A stretch of 64,000 nt of DNA from SSSZ01 sp036732025 (GCA_036732025.1 DAINDE010000013.1:17680-81679); one strand, 5' to 3'; shown: positions 1 to 8,515, counted from the first letter of the stretch. Program-made: numbers and translations. Notes: generated from the letters alone by a model not told the origin.

Positions 1-114
1 ACCTTAATTTCCATGGGGAGAATCCCAGCGTTCAAAACGAATTGGCCGCCATTATCGGGCTTTCCCGGAACGGAAGGGCTCTGCGTATCGATCCGGCAGG
101 ACAATACCCCGCCC

Positions 115-1002
115 CTACCGACTCTCCAGCAACTTCACCGCCGCATACAACACCCGATTGACCGGCGTCGGGATCCCCAGGGCCTCGCCCCGGGCGCAGA
201 CATGGCCGTTGAGGTGGTCGATCTCGCTCGGCTTGCCGCGGGCCAAATCCTGGGCGGTGGACGAAAGCTGTTCGGGCATGGTCTGGGCGATGCGCAGCAC
301 CGCCTCCCAGGGGTCCCCCGGCACCGTCACGCCTTCGGCTTCGGCGACGGCGCGACATTCCCGCACCACGTCGCGCAGCACGGCTTCCATCCCCGGGCCC
401 TGGATCATCCGGCCATAGGGCACCCGGGTGATGGCCGAGAGGGCGTTGTAGGCGCAGTTGACGATCAGCTTGGCCCACAGGGCGCCGGCCACATTGGCGG
501 AAATCTGCACCGGCACCCCGGCGTCGGCAAACAGCCTGACCAGCTCGTCGGCGGCCGCCGCCGGCCCGATGACCAGTTCGCCCCGCCCGTGGTGCTTGAC
601 CCAGCCCGGCCCGGCCATTTCGGTGGCGACATAGACCACGGCCGGAATCACCTCGCGCCCGAGGGCTCGTTGCAGCCGCTCGGCGTTGTCGACGCCGTTC
701 TGCAGGCTCATGACCAGGGCGTCGGGAGCCAGATGGGGCGCCAGTTCGGCGGCGGCCGCCTCGGTATCGGTGGCTTTGACGCAGCACAGCACGAGCCGGG
801 CCGCCCGGGCGCCGCTGGCGTCCACCGTCGCCTCCACCGGCACGTGGGCCTGGAACGATTGGGTGTCGAGGAACAAACCGTCGCGGCGCATGGCCTCCAC
901 ATGCCGGGGGCGACCGATGAGGACCACTTCGTTTCCCGCCCGGGCCAGCATGCCGCCGTAGTAGCAGCCGACGGCACCAGCGCCCATCACTGCAATTATC
1001 AT
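115..1002 (-). CDS. panE: 2-dehydropantoate 2-reductase (ketopantoate reductase)
   Basis: Predicted 295-aa cytosolic NADPH-dependent enzyme reducing 2-dehydropantoate to pantoate in pantothenate/CoA synthesis. The N-terminus carries a Rossmann motif (GAGAVGCYYGG, about residues 7-17), followed by the VKATDTE segment and LQNGVDN typical of the ApbA/PanE family. The segment LWAKLIVNCAYNALSAIT (about residue 175 on) holds the family's catalytic lysine. The start at 1002 is preferred over an upstream ATG because it puts the Rossmann fold at the N-terminus and has a GGAG ribosome site about 9 bases upstream. Length is normal. The gene stands alone, divergent from cysD. Other ApbA-fold 2-hydroxyacid reductases with related substrates cannot be excluded. 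Confidence 0.9.
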   Translation of the reverse strand: MIIAVMGAGAVGCYYGGMLARAGNEVVLIGRPRHVEAMRRDGLFLDTQSFQAHVPVEATVDASGARAARLVLCCVKATDTEAAAAELAPHLAPDALVMSLQNGVDNAERLQRALGREVIPAVVYVATEMAGPGWVKHHGRGELVIGPAAAADELVRLFADAGVPVQISANVAGALWAKLIVNCAYNALSAITRVPYGRMIQGPGMEAVLRDVVRECRAVAEAEGVTVPGDPWEAVLRIAQTMPEQLSSTAQDLARGKPSEIDHLNGHVCARGEALGIPTPVNRVLYAAVKLLESR

Positions 1003-1104
1003 CCGCTTCACTCCAGGTCGACGTTTCCCGGGCTGCCACCTTCCTTGCGGCCTGGCGGCGTATCTTGCCATGCCGGGATGAATCGTTGATTCGGCAACCA
1101 GGCC

Positions 1105-1186
1105 CCGTTCGCCCTTGATCCGTTCGCCCTGAGCCCGTCGAAGGGCGGTGCACCAAGGGCTCCGACCAGCTCAGCCCGAACGGAGC
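1105..1186. repeat. REP-like palindromic repeat pair
   Basis: A unit reading CCGTTCGCCCTGAGCC at 1120-1135, continuing GTCGAAGGGC, is followed in inverted orientation by AGCTCAGCCCGAACGGAGC at 1168-1186. The two arms can fold into a long imperfect hairpin. An extra copy of the 11-mer CCGTTCGCCCT lies at 1105-1115. The core resembles the interspersed TTCGCCCTGAGC...TCGAAGG palindromes I recall from many proteobacterial genomes. It lies between divergent genes and probably spreads as a REP/BIME-type element. Confidence 0.65.
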
Positions 1187-1324
1187 GGGGGGTTGGCTTG
1201 CTCGGATAATAGCGTCGGCGCCGGGCTTCTCATGGCGTACACTGCCTCCCTCGACTCTCAACGCCCTATAACTGCTCTACGCAGAAGTTATTCATTTTCG
1301 GAATAACAAGATGCGCACTCGTTC

Positions 1325-1353
1325 TTAATCGAGCATTAAGCCCTTGCTACAAT
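1325..1353 (+). promoter_or_regulatory. Candidate sigma-70 promoter of cysDN
   Basis: TTAATC (1325-1330) and TACAAT (1348-1353) are separated by 17 bases, and the -10 box lies 36 bases before the cysD start. The -10 is good and the -35 weak, which would fit an activator-dependent (CysB-type) sulfur promoter. The link to CysB is inference. Confidence 0.5.
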
Positions 1354-1389
1354 AGCGGGGCATTCAACATCCCCCTGGATTTCCCTGCA

Positions 1390-2328
1390 ATGACCCAAAC
1401 GACCTCCCGCGCCACGCTCAGCCACCTGGACTGGCTCGAAGCCGAAGCCATCCACATCATGCGCGAAGTGGCCGGCCAGTGTGCCAACCCGGTGCTGCTC
1501 TTCTCCGGCGGCAAGGACTCCATCTGCATGCTGCGCATCGCCGAGAAGGCCTTCCGCCCCGGCAAGTTCCCCTTCCCGCTGATGCACATCGACACCGGCC
1601 ACAACTACCAGGAAGTCGTGCAGTTCCGCGACAAGCGCGCCGCCGAACTGGGCGAGCGCCTGATCGTCCGCTCGGTGGAAGACTCCATGAAGCGCGGCAC
1701 GGTGGTCCTGAAGCACGAGGGCGAATCCCGCAACAAGCACCAGTCGGTGACCCTGCTCGAAGCCATCGAGGAATTCGGCTTCGACTGCTGCATCGGCGGC
1801 GCCCGCCGGGACGAGGAAAAGGCCCGGGCCAAGGAGCGCATCATGAGCTTCCGCGACGAATTCGGCCAGTGGGACCCGAAGAACCAGCGCCCGGAGCTGT
1901 GGAACCTCTACAACGCCCGCAGCCACAAGGGCGAGAACATCCGTGCCTTCCCGATCTCCAACTGGACGGAAATGGATGTCTGGCAGTACATCGAGCGCGA
2001 AGGTCTCGAACTGCCCTCGATCTACTTCGCCCACACCCGCCCGGTGGTGCTGCGCCAGGGCGCCATCGTGCCGGTGAATGTGCCGTTGATGACGGGTGAG
2101 CTGACCAACCTGCCCAAGGCCGGCGAGGAAATCGTGAACCTTCAGGTGCGCTTCCGCACCGTCGGCGACATTTCCTGCACGGCGCCGGTGGAATCGGACG
2201 CCGACACCGTCGAGAAGATCGTGCTGGAAACCGCCACCACCACCATCACCGAGCGCGGCGCCACCCGTCTGGACGACCAGACCAGCGAAGCCTCCATGGA
2301 ACAACGCAAGAAAGAGGGTTATTTCTGA
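1390..2328 (+). CDS. cysD: Sulfate adenylyltransferase subunit 2
   Basis: Predicted 312-aa small subunit of ATP sulfurylase, which forms adenosine 5'-phosphosulfate from sulfate and ATP at the start of assimilatory sulfate reduction. The PP-loop SGGKDS is at residues 39-44, followed by the family blocks HIDTGHNYQEV and CCIGGARRDEEKARAKER. The C-terminus ends in the usual basic RKKEGYF. Length matches the family. The stop overlaps the cysN start by one base (TGATG at 2326-2330), so translational coupling is likely. No cysH, cysI or cysG lies in the window, so the rest of the pathway must be elsewhere. Confidence 0.97.
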   Translation: MTQTTSRATLSHLDWLEAEAIHIMREVAGQCANPVLLFSGGKDSICMLRIAEKAFRPGKFPFPLMHIDTGHNYQEVVQFRDKRAAELGERLIVRSVEDSMKRGTVVLKHEGESRNKHQSVTLLEAIEEFGFDCCIGGARRDEEKARAKERIMSFRDEFGQWDPKNQRPELWNLYNARSHKGENIRAFPISNWTEMDVWQYIEREGLELPSIYFAHTRPVVLRQGAIVPVNVPLMTGELTNLPKAGEEIVNLQVRFRTVGDISCTAPVESDADTVEKIVLETATTTITERGATRLDDQTSEASMEQRKKEGYF

Positions 2329-3596
2329 TGTCCGCCCAAGTTGAAGACCACGGCCTGCTGCGCTTCCTGACCTGCGGCAGCGTCGATGACGGCAAGAGCA
2401 CCCTGATCGGGCGCCTGCTGTACGACACCAAGACCATCCTCGCCGACACCCTCTCGGCCATCGAGCGCACCTCCCAAAAGCGGGGCATGGGCGCCGTGGA
2501 CCTCTCGCTCCTCACCGACGGCCTGCAGGCCGAGCGGGAACAGGGCATCACCATCGACGTCGCCTACCGCTACTTCAGCACCGGCACCCGCAAGTTCATC
2601 ATCGCCGACGCCCCGGGCCACGAGCAGTACACCCGCAACATGGTGACCGCCGCCTCCACGGCCAACCTCGCCATCATCCTCATCGACGCCCGCAAGGGCG
2701 TGCTGACCCAGACCCGCCGCCATTCCAAGATCGCCCATCTGGTGGGCATCCCGCACCTGGTGGTGGCCATCAACAAGATGGACCTGGTGGATTACTCGCA
2801 AGAGGTCTACGAGAAGATCAAGGCCGACTACCTCGATTTCGCCGCCAAGGTGGGCATCGACGACGTGCGCTTCATCCCCCTCTCGGCCTTGAACGGCGAC
2901 ATGATCGTGGACCGCGGCGAGGCCATGCCCTGGTACGACGGCCCGGTGCTGCTCGACATCCTGGAAGCCGCCCCCGGCGCCCACACCGAGCACGCCGAGA
3001 AGTTCCGCTTCCCGGTCCAGTACGTCTGCCGCCCCCAGGATTCCGCCAATCCCGAACTGCACGACTACCGCGGCTTCATGGGCCGCGTGGAATCGGGCTC
3101 GATCAAGGTGGGCGACGCCGTCACCGTCCTGCCCAACGGCCTCTCCTCCACCGTCAAGGCCATCCAGATCGGCGGGGTCGATATTCCCGAGGCCATCACC
3201 GAGCAGTCGGTCACCCTGCTGCTGGCCGACGAGATCGACTGCTCCCGCGGCGACATGATCGTCAAGTCGGACGAAGTGCCGGCGGCGGTGAAGGAAATCC
3301 GCGCCACCGTCTGCTGGCTGGCGGAAACCCCCCTGGACCGCGCCCGCACCTACCTCATCCGCCACACGACGCGGGATTCCAAGGCCAAGCTCACCGGCAT
3401 CGACCACCGGCTGGACGTGAACACCCTGGAAAACCTGCCCGCCGAAAAGCTGGCCATGAACGACATCGCCGAGGTCAGCTTCAAGCTGGCCCAGCCGCTG
3501 TTCGTGGACCCTTACACGGAGAACCGCGGTACCGGCGCCTTCATCGTCATCGACGAGAGCAACAACAACACCGTCGGCGCCGGCATGATCCTCTGA
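2328..3596 (+). CDS. cysN: Sulfate adenylyltransferase subunit 1 (GTPase)
   Basis: Predicted 422-aa GTP-hydrolysing large subunit that drives APS formation by CysD. G1 is GSVDDGKS (residues 17-24), G3 DAPGH (about 94-98) and G4 NKMD (about 149-152), followed by two EF-Tu-like beta-barrel domains ending in TGAFIVIDESNNNTVGAGMI. At 422 residues it is a stand-alone CysN: the APS-kinase (CysC) extension found in NodQ-type fusions is absent, and no cysC is adjacent. A strong terminator follows 23 bases after the stop, so cysDN looks like a two-gene operon. Confidence 0.97.
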   Translation: MSAQVEDHGLLRFLTCGSVDDGKSTLIGRLLYDTKTILADTLSAIERTSQKRGMGAVDLSLLTDGLQAEREQGITIDVAYRYFSTGTRKFIIADAPGHEQYTRNMVTAASTANLAIILIDARKGVLTQTRRHSKIAHLVGIPHLVVAINKMDLVDYSQEVYEKIKADYLDFAAKVGIDDVRFIPLSALNGDMIVDRGEAMPWYDGPVLLDILEAAPGAHTEHAEKFRFPVQYVCRPQDSANPELHDYRGFMGRVESGSIKVGDAVTVLPNGLSSTVKAIQIGGVDIPEAITEQSVTLLLADEIDCSRGDMIVKSDEVPAAVKEIRATVCWLAETPLDRARTYLIRHTTRDSKAKLTGIDHRLDVNTLENLPAEKLAMNDIAEVSFKLAQPLFVDPYTENRGTGAFIVIDESNNNTVGAGMIL

Positions 3597-3618
3597 CCGG
3601 TCCCGGTCGGCACCGCGC

Positions 3619-3646
3619 AACGCCCCCATCTGGGGGCGTTTTCGTT
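3619..3646 (+). terminator. Rho-independent terminator of cysDN
   Basis: Perfect 9-bp stem AACGCCCCC / GGGGGCGTT with a 4-base loop (ATCT), followed by a T-rich tail (TTTTCGTTT). It separates cysDN from the sensory genes. Confidence 0.88.
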
Positions 3647-3688
3647 TCCGCGGCGTTACAATGGGCTGTCGCAGCGGGGGAGCAGGCC

Positions 3689-4207
3689 ATGAAACGAGCC
3701 ATAACGCCAACCACACAAGAGCGGGTGATGCGGGAGAACGACTTCATCGTCTCCAAGACCAACCCCAAGGGCATCATCACTTACGGGAACCCGATCTTCA
3801 TCGAATTCTCGGGCTATTCGGAAGAAGAACTCCTCGGCTCCCAGCACAACATCATCCGCCACCCGGACATGCCCCGTGCCGCCTTCAAGCTGGCCTGGGA
3901 CACCATCCAGTCGGGCAAGGAATTCTTCGCCTACGTGAAGAACATGTCCAAGGACGGTGGCTTCTACTGGGTATTCACCCACATCGCGCCGGATTTCGCC
4001 CGGGACGGCAGCATCGTCGGCTACACCTCGGTGCGCCGCTGCCCGAAACGCAGCGCCATCGAGAAGATCGAGCCGGTGTACCGCCAGATGCTGCAGGCGG
4101 AGCAGGCGGCCGGCACCCGCGATGCCATTGCCGCCGGCACGGCGGTGCTCCTCGATGTTCTGAAACAAACCGGGATGGCCTATGAAGAACTCGCCTTCGC
4201 CCTTTGA
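3689..4207 (+). CDS. Aer-type PAS sensor protein
   Basis: Predicted 172-aa soluble protein consisting of one PAS domain (about residues 15-130) and a short helical tail. Segments SGYSEEELLG, NIIRHPDMP and DGGFYWVFTHIAP match the FAD-binding PAS domain of the aerotaxis receptor Aer, including the RHPDMP block associated with flavin binding. There is no membrane segment or signalling domain. The next gene, a chemoreceptor, starts inside its last 26 bases in another frame. Together they look like an Aer receptor encoded as two chains, the PAS chain sensing redox or oxygen. A GGGGAG ribosome site precedes the ATG. Confidence 0.85.
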   Translation: MKRAITPTTQERVMRENDFIVSKTNPKGIITYGNPIFIEFSGYSEEELLGSQHNIIRHPDMPRAAFKLAWDTIQSGKEFFAYVKNMSKDGGFYWVFTHIAPDFARDGSIVGYTSVRRCPKRSAIEKIEPVYRQMLQAEQAAGTRDAIAAGTAVLLDVLKQTGMAYEELAFAL

Positions 4208-5468
4208 GGCCCGCTGGCCGGCGGCAGCCGCCATCGCCCTCGGCGCCGTCCTGGCGTTCTGGAACCCGGGGGCGGCCCTCGCCCCTCTGGCGCTGGCGGC
4301 CGCCCTGCTCCTGTGGCGCGGCGGCGGGGGCAATACCCCCCTGGCGGAAACCAACCGCCTGCTCACCCAGGTGGGCCGGGGCGAGCTGGCGGACCGCCTG
4401 CCCCGCCGCTTCGCCGACCCCACCCTGGAATCGATCCGGGTGAACTTGAATTCCGCCCTGGACCAGACGGAAACCGCCTTCCGCGAGATTCTGGGGGGCA
4501 TGGAAGCGGCCACCGGCGGCCGCAACTGGCGGCGGTTGCAGACAACCGGCCTGCACGGCGCCTACGCCGAGATCCTGGTGAAGATGCAGGGAATCCTCGA
4601 CCAGCTCGACGCCGCCCAGGAATCCGTCGCCCGGGATGCCCTGCTGTCGCGCATCTTCCTGCGTTCCGAACGCGGCCTCTCCATGGCCATCCAGCACGTC
4701 GGCACCGCCCTCGACGAAGTGGGGGCCCACGCCGCCGATTCCCAATCCCTGGCCGCCTCCTTCGCCGGCTCGGCCCAGTCCATGTCTGGGGCCGCCGAAC
4801 GCATGTCCCAGGCCCTGGGCAACGCCAACGCCTCGGCCCAGTCCGGGGTGACCTCCCTGGAAGACCTCACCGCCAAGGCCGCCGCCATACGGGAACTCAC
4901 CGGCCGCATCGACGGCATCGCCAAGCAGACCAACCTCCTCGCCCTCAACGCCGCCATCGAGGCCGCCCGGGCCGGCGAGGCGGGAAGGGGCTTCGCCGTC
5001 GTCGCCGACGAGGTGCGCAAGCTGGCCGACCAGTCCCAGCGCTCCGCCGAGGAAATCGCCGCCGCCATTTCCGCCATGACGGGCGCCCTGGCCACCGTCT
5101 GCAGCCAGATCAATGACCTGACCGTCTCTGTTTCCGCCGCCCGGGCCACCGCCGACGAGTTCGGCCACGAACTGGGCAGCGCCGCGCTTTCCGCCGAGCA
5201 GGTCGAGGGCCTTGCTTCGGCCATCGGCCGCGGCGCCAGCGCCATGGAATCCTCCATGCGCCTCGTCGCCCTGGCCCAGAAGGCGCGGGCCGACGTCAAT
5301 GCAATCCTCCACGGCGAAGTCGTTGCCATCGAAAGCCTGAGCGAATCCGAGCAGGCCGCCGCCGAAATCGCCTCGTCCCGCAAATGGGTCAAGGGCAGCG
5401 CCGACCGGGAAGCCATGGTCCAGATCTACGATAGCGTCTTCGCCAATATCGAAAGCCAGATGGAATAG
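4182..5468 (+). CDS. Methyl-accepting chemotaxis protein without periplasmic domain
   Basis: Predicted 428-aa chemoreceptor. Residues about 11-45 form one or two membrane segments with almost no periplasmic loop, then a linker region. The conserved signalling hairpin (KQTNLLALNAAIEAARAGEAGRGFAVVADEV) lies at about 245-283, with helical methylation regions around it. It would contact CheA/CheW in the chemotaxis array. With no ligand-binding domain of its own, it most likely takes its input from the PAS protein encoded just upstream, whose 3' end it overlaps by 26 bases. The first in-frame stop upstream is at 4161-4163, so the ATG at 4182 is the first possible start. A frameshift splitting an original Aer gene is a less likely reading. 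Confidence 0.88.
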   Translation: MKNSPSPFEARWPAAAAIALGAVLAFWNPGAALAPLALAAALLLWRGGGGNTPLAETNRLLTQVGRGELADRLPRRFADPTLESIRVNLNSALDQTETAFREILGGMEAATGGRNWRRLQTTGLHGAYAEILVKMQGILDQLDAAQESVARDALLSRIFLRSERGLSMAIQHVGTALDEVGAHAADSQSLAASFAGSAQSMSGAAERMSQALGNANASAQSGVTSLEDLTAKAAAIRELTGRIDGIAKQTNLLALNAAIEAARAGEAGRGFAVVADEVRKLADQSQRSAEEIAAAISAMTGALATVCSQINDLTVSVSAARATADEFGHELGSAALSAEQVEGLASAIGRGASAMESSMRLVALAQKARADVNAILHGEVVAIESLSESEQAAAEIASSRKWVKGSADREAMVQIYDSVFANIESQME

Positions 5469-5492
5469 CCGCCCACCCTTCCAACCCGAACC

Positions 5493-6644
5493 ATGCTCAA
5501 CGACTCCTTCCTCCGCCAGGCCATCGAAAGCCAGAGCGTCGCCGTCTTCGTCCTCGACCGGGAGCACCGCGTCACCTTCTGGAACCGGGCCTGCGAAGCC
5601 CTCACCGGGCTCGCCGCCGCCGACATGCTCGGCCGCAGCGACGTCTGGCGGGCCTTCTACACCGAACCCCGGCCGACCATGGCCGACCTGGTCATCGACG
5701 GCGCCCAGGACAAGGCCGCCGCCCTGTATTCGGTCCAGGGCAAGTCCCAACTGGTGGAAGGCGCATCCCACGGCGAAGGCTGGTTCAACAACCTGGGCGG
5801 CAAGAGCCGCTACGTCATTTTCGACGCCGCCCCCATCTACGACGCCGAAGGCCGCCTCTGGGCCGCCGTCGAAACGCTCCAGGACATCACCGAGCACAAG
5901 CGCACCGAGCGCATGCTGCACGAGCGGGAGGCCGACCTCAAACAGGCCCAGGCCATCGCCCGCCTGGGCAACTGGCGCCTCGACTTCGCCACCGGGGCCA
6001 TGACCTGCTCGGAGGAGTTCTACAAGATCGTCGGGCTGCCGAACGGCACCCCCCTGACCCTGGAAAGCTTCGCCCGCTTCCTCCCCCCCGACCAGTACCG
6101 CCTCCGCCAGGCGGCGTGGAAGGCAGCGTTGGCCGGCGCGCCTTACCATATCGAACTGCACCTCGTCGCCGACAACCGGAACCTCTGGGTCAGCGAGCGC
6201 GTCGAGATCATCCGCACCGACGACGGGCGCCTGCGCTTTGCCGTGGGCACCCTCCAGGACGTGAGCGAACGGCACGAGCTGCTGCGCTCCCTCCACCTGC
6301 GCCAGACCCAGTACCAGGCCGTGGTGGATGCGGCAGCGGACGGCTTCTGGATGACCGACCTGGAAGGGCGCATCCTCGACGTCAACGAGGCCTACCTGCG
6401 CCGTTCCGGTTACAGCCGGGAGGAAATGCTGGCCATGTACGCCTGGGACGTGGATGCCGAGAAGGACAAGAACCGCATCATCTCCGACGTGCTCAAGGTC
6501 TTCGAGGAAGGCCGCGGCAGTTTCACCACCCGGCACCGGGCCAAGGACGGCAGCGTCTGGCCCGTGGCCATGAGCCTTTCCTTCTGGCCGGCCGGCGAAG
6601 GGCGCATCTTCGCCTTCTTCAACAACGCCGCCGGTGAAGGGTGA
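5493..6644 (+). CDS. Orphan multi-PAS sensor protein
   Basis: Predicted 383-aa soluble protein that appears to be three PAS domains in a row (about residues 8-130, 148-265 and 272-380). It contains DITEHKRTERMLHEREADL and LQDVSERHELL linkers and ends directly after the last PAS (FAFFNNAAGEG). No kinase, GGDEF, EAL, HTH or chemotaxis output is present. PAS1 (FWNRACEALTG...WRAFYTEPRPTMADLV) closely matches the N-terminal PAS of the diguanylate cyclase encoded next, suggesting duplication. It starts 24 bases after the chemoreceptor stop and may belong to that transcript. It may act by protein-protein contact with neighbouring signalling proteins; the true partner is unknown. Confidence 0.75.
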   Translation: MLNDSFLRQAIESQSVAVFVLDREHRVTFWNRACEALTGLAAADMLGRSDVWRAFYTEPRPTMADLVIDGAQDKAAALYSVQGKSQLVEGASHGEGWFNNLGGKSRYVIFDAAPIYDAEGRLWAAVETLQDITEHKRTERMLHEREADLKQAQAIARLGNWRLDFATGAMTCSEEFYKIVGLPNGTPLTLESFARFLPPDQYRLRQAAWKAALAGAPYHIELHLVADNRNLWVSERVEIIRTDDGRLRFAVGTLQDVSERHELLRSLHLRQTQYQAVVDAAADGFWMTDLEGRILDVNEAYLRRSGYSREEMLAMYAWDVDAEKDKNRIISDVLKVFEEGRGSFTTRHRAKDGSVWPVAMSLSFWPAGEGRIFAFFNNAAGEG

Positions 6645-6715
6645 GCGCCGAGGCGCGGCGAAGTGTCGCATTCACGGCAACAGCCGCCGGCAATTCACCC
6701 ACCCGTAACAAATTT

Positions 6716-6730
6716 ATATTGCCGTAATAT
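6716..6730. promoter_or_regulatory. AT-rich inverted repeat upstream of the diguanylate cyclase gene
   Basis: ATATT (6716-6720) and AATAT (6726-6730) flank GCCGT inside an unusually AT-rich island (about 6700-6735) in the 140-base spacer before the cyclase gene. This is the most likely promoter/operator position for that gene; no clear -35 box is visible. Confidence 0.3.
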
Positions 6731-6784
6731 TTCCCGACCTTATCATCTCGCCTACCGGGTTTCCTCTTACCCACGATTGCGACG

Positions 6785-7774
6785 ATGGCCGGCAAGAAAG
6801 CAAGTCCCGACTCCCGCGAACACACTTTCGCCGTCAACCTGATGCAGCATCTGGTTGTGCCCACCTTCGTCCTCGATCCCGACGGCCGGGTCATCGTCTG
6901 GAACCGCGCCTGCGAGCGGCTCACCGGCGTCCCCTCCAACGAAGTGGTGGGCACCCGCGACCACTGGCGGGCCTTCTATTCGGAACCCCGCCTCTGCCTC
7001 GCCGACGTCCTCGCCCAGGGCCGGACCGATGAGCTGGCCAGCCTCTACGCCTTCCATACCGAACCTTCGGAATACGGCCATGGCCTCAAGGCGGAAAACT
7101 GGTGCGTCATGCCCCGGGTGGGCAACCGCCTCTACCTGGCGGTGGACGCCGGGCCCATCTATGACGAATCGGGCCAGTTGATCGCCGTGGTGGAAACCCT
7201 GCGCGACATGACCGAGCACAAGCAAGCCCAGATGGCCCTGCAGCAGCTCGCCACCTGCGACGGCCTGACGGGCATCCCCAACCGGCGCAGCTTCGACGAC
7301 AAGATGCAGCTCGAATGGAGCCGGGCCCAGCGCCAGGGCCAGAACCTCTCGCTCATCCTTGCCGACGTGGACCACTTCAAGCGCTACAACGACCACTTCG
7401 GCCACCAGGGCGGCGACGAATGCCTCAGGGCCGTAGCCACCGCCCTGCAGCGCCAGATCTTCCGGGCCGGCGACCTGCCTGCCCGCTACGGCGGCGAGGA
7501 GTTCGCCGTCATCCTCCCCGGCACCGACCTGGCCGGCGCCCGCACCGTCGCCGACCGCCTGCGCAGCGAAGTGGAGGCCCTGGCGCTCCCCCATCCGGCC
7601 GGCGGCTCATCCCCGGTCGTCACCCTCAGCCTGGGCGTGGCCACCTGCGTCCCCCAGGCGGGCAACCGCCCCCAGGATCTCATCGCCCTGGCCGATTCCG
7701 CCCTCTACGCCGCCAAGCACGAGGGCCGCAACCGCGTGTGCATCGCCGAAAGCGCCCTGCCCGCCGCCGCCTGA
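6785..7774 (+). CDS. PAS-GGDEF diguanylate cyclase
   Basis: Predicted 329-aa soluble enzyme making cyclic di-GMP from two GTP. A PAS domain occupies about residues 18-148 and ends in VETLRDMTEHKQAQ, then a GGDEF domain fills about 155-320. The active-site loop is GGEEF (236-240) in RYGGEEFAVILPG. An intact RxxD inhibitory site (RAGD, 227-230) sits exactly five residues before it, predicting feedback inhibition by c-di-GMP. The PAS domain is closely similar to the first PAS of the preceding gene. DVDHFKRYND and DSALYAAKHEGRNRV are further family blocks. The sensed signal is unknown. Confidence 0.92.
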   Translation: MAGKKASPDSREHTFAVNLMQHLVVPTFVLDPDGRVIVWNRACERLTGVPSNEVVGTRDHWRAFYSEPRLCLADVLAQGRTDELASLYAFHTEPSEYGHGLKAENWCVMPRVGNRLYLAVDAGPIYDESGQLIAVVETLRDMTEHKQAQMALQQLATCDGLTGIPNRRSFDDKMQLEWSRAQRQGQNLSLILADVDHFKRYNDHFGHQGGDECLRAVATALQRQIFRAGDLPARYGGEEFAVILPGTDLAGARTVADRLRSEVEALALPHPAGGSSPVVTLSLGVATCVPQAGNRPQDLIALADSALYAAKHEGRNRVCIAESALPAAA

Positions 7775-7822
7775 CCCCCGCCGCCGCTGACGAAGCACGC
7801 CACCCTGTGGCAAGATGCGGCC

Positions 7823-8515
7823 ATGCATGCCCTTCCCCACCTGAGCCTGGCCGACTGGCTGGCACTGGCCGCCTATTTCGCCTCCTGGGCGGGCTACGCC
7901 TGGTTTTCCGAACATAGCCGCTGGCGCGATGCCGGGCTCATCGGCCAAAGCCGCGACTACCGGCTGCAATGGGCCTACCGCCTGCTGGAGCGGGAGGTCC
8001 GGGTGCACGATTCGACCCTCATCGGCAACCTGATGACCAGCGTCTCCTTTTACGCCAACACCACCATCTACATCATCGCCGGCCTCATCGCCGCGCTGGG
8101 CGCCGCCGACAAGCTGGTCAGCGTCACCGCCGACCTGCCCTTCGCCGGCGCCGGCAGCCGCGACATGCTGGAACTGAAGCTGATCCTGCTGCTCGGCAGC
8201 TTCATCTTCGCCTATTTCAAATTCACCTGGTCGCTACGGCAGTTCAACATGCTTTCCATCCTTGTCGGCGCCGCCCCCCGGGGCCAGGCCGGCGACGCCG
8301 GCATCGACGCCTACGCCCGCCGCCTGGCCGGCACCAACAGCCTGGCCGGCGACGACTTCAACCGGGGCATCCGGGCCTACTACTTCAGCCTCGCCGCCAC
8401 GGGCTGGCTGGTCAATCCGGTGGTGCTGGCCTGCCTCAGCCTCATCATCCTGGTGGTGCTCTACCGCCGCGACTACCGCTCGCCCCTGGTTCGCGTCATG
8501 CAGGGGAACGGCTGA
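7823..8515 (+). CDS. DUF599 family membrane protein
   Basis: Predicted 230-aa inner-membrane protein with about four hydrophobic segments (near residues 10-30, 70-95, 115-137 and 195-220). The block LMTSVSFYANTTIYIIAGLIAALG and the charged WAYRLLEREVRVHDSTLIGNL before it fit the DUF599 family. Function is not established for this family. It lies 48 bases after the diguanylate cyclase stop and 32 bases before the next transporter gene on the same strand. Nothing in the sequence points to a substrate. Confidence 0.72.
   Translation: MHALPHLSLADWLALAAYFASWAGYAWFSEHSRWRDAGLIGQSRDYRLQWAYRLLEREVRVHDSTLIGNLMTSVSFYANTTIYIIAGLIAALGAADKLVSVTADLPFAGAGSRDMLELKLILLLGSFIFAYFKFTWSLRQFNMLSILVGAAPRGQAGDAGIDAYARRLAGTNSLAGDDFNRGIRAYYFSLAATGWLVNPVVLACLSLIILVVLYRRDYRSPLVRVMQGNG

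Larger units (their letters stand above)
1003..1389. other. Intergenic region between panE and cysD
   Basis: This 387-base divergent spacer has no convincing gene. It holds the REP-like inverted pair (1119-1186) and, next to cysD, an AT-richer segment (about 1270-1340) with a candidate sigma-70 promoter. A minus-strand reading frame spanning much of panE and this spacer has no family resemblance and is read as a shadow. Confidence 0.7.

Noticed and set aside
13..1089. A 358-codon plus-strand open frame at the window start
   Set aside because: It is antisense to panE and has a His/Gly/Asp-rich composition typical of shadows. Nothing else is supported in bases 1-114.
4161..4207. Frameshift splitting an Aer gene
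   Set aside because: The chemoreceptor frame has its own ATG soon after a stop, and the PAS gene ends cleanly, so two overlapping genes are simpler. Kept as a finding to check.
3975..6671. An 898-codon minus-strand open frame
   Set aside because: It is antisense to the chemoreceptor and multi-PAS genes, which have clear family motifs.
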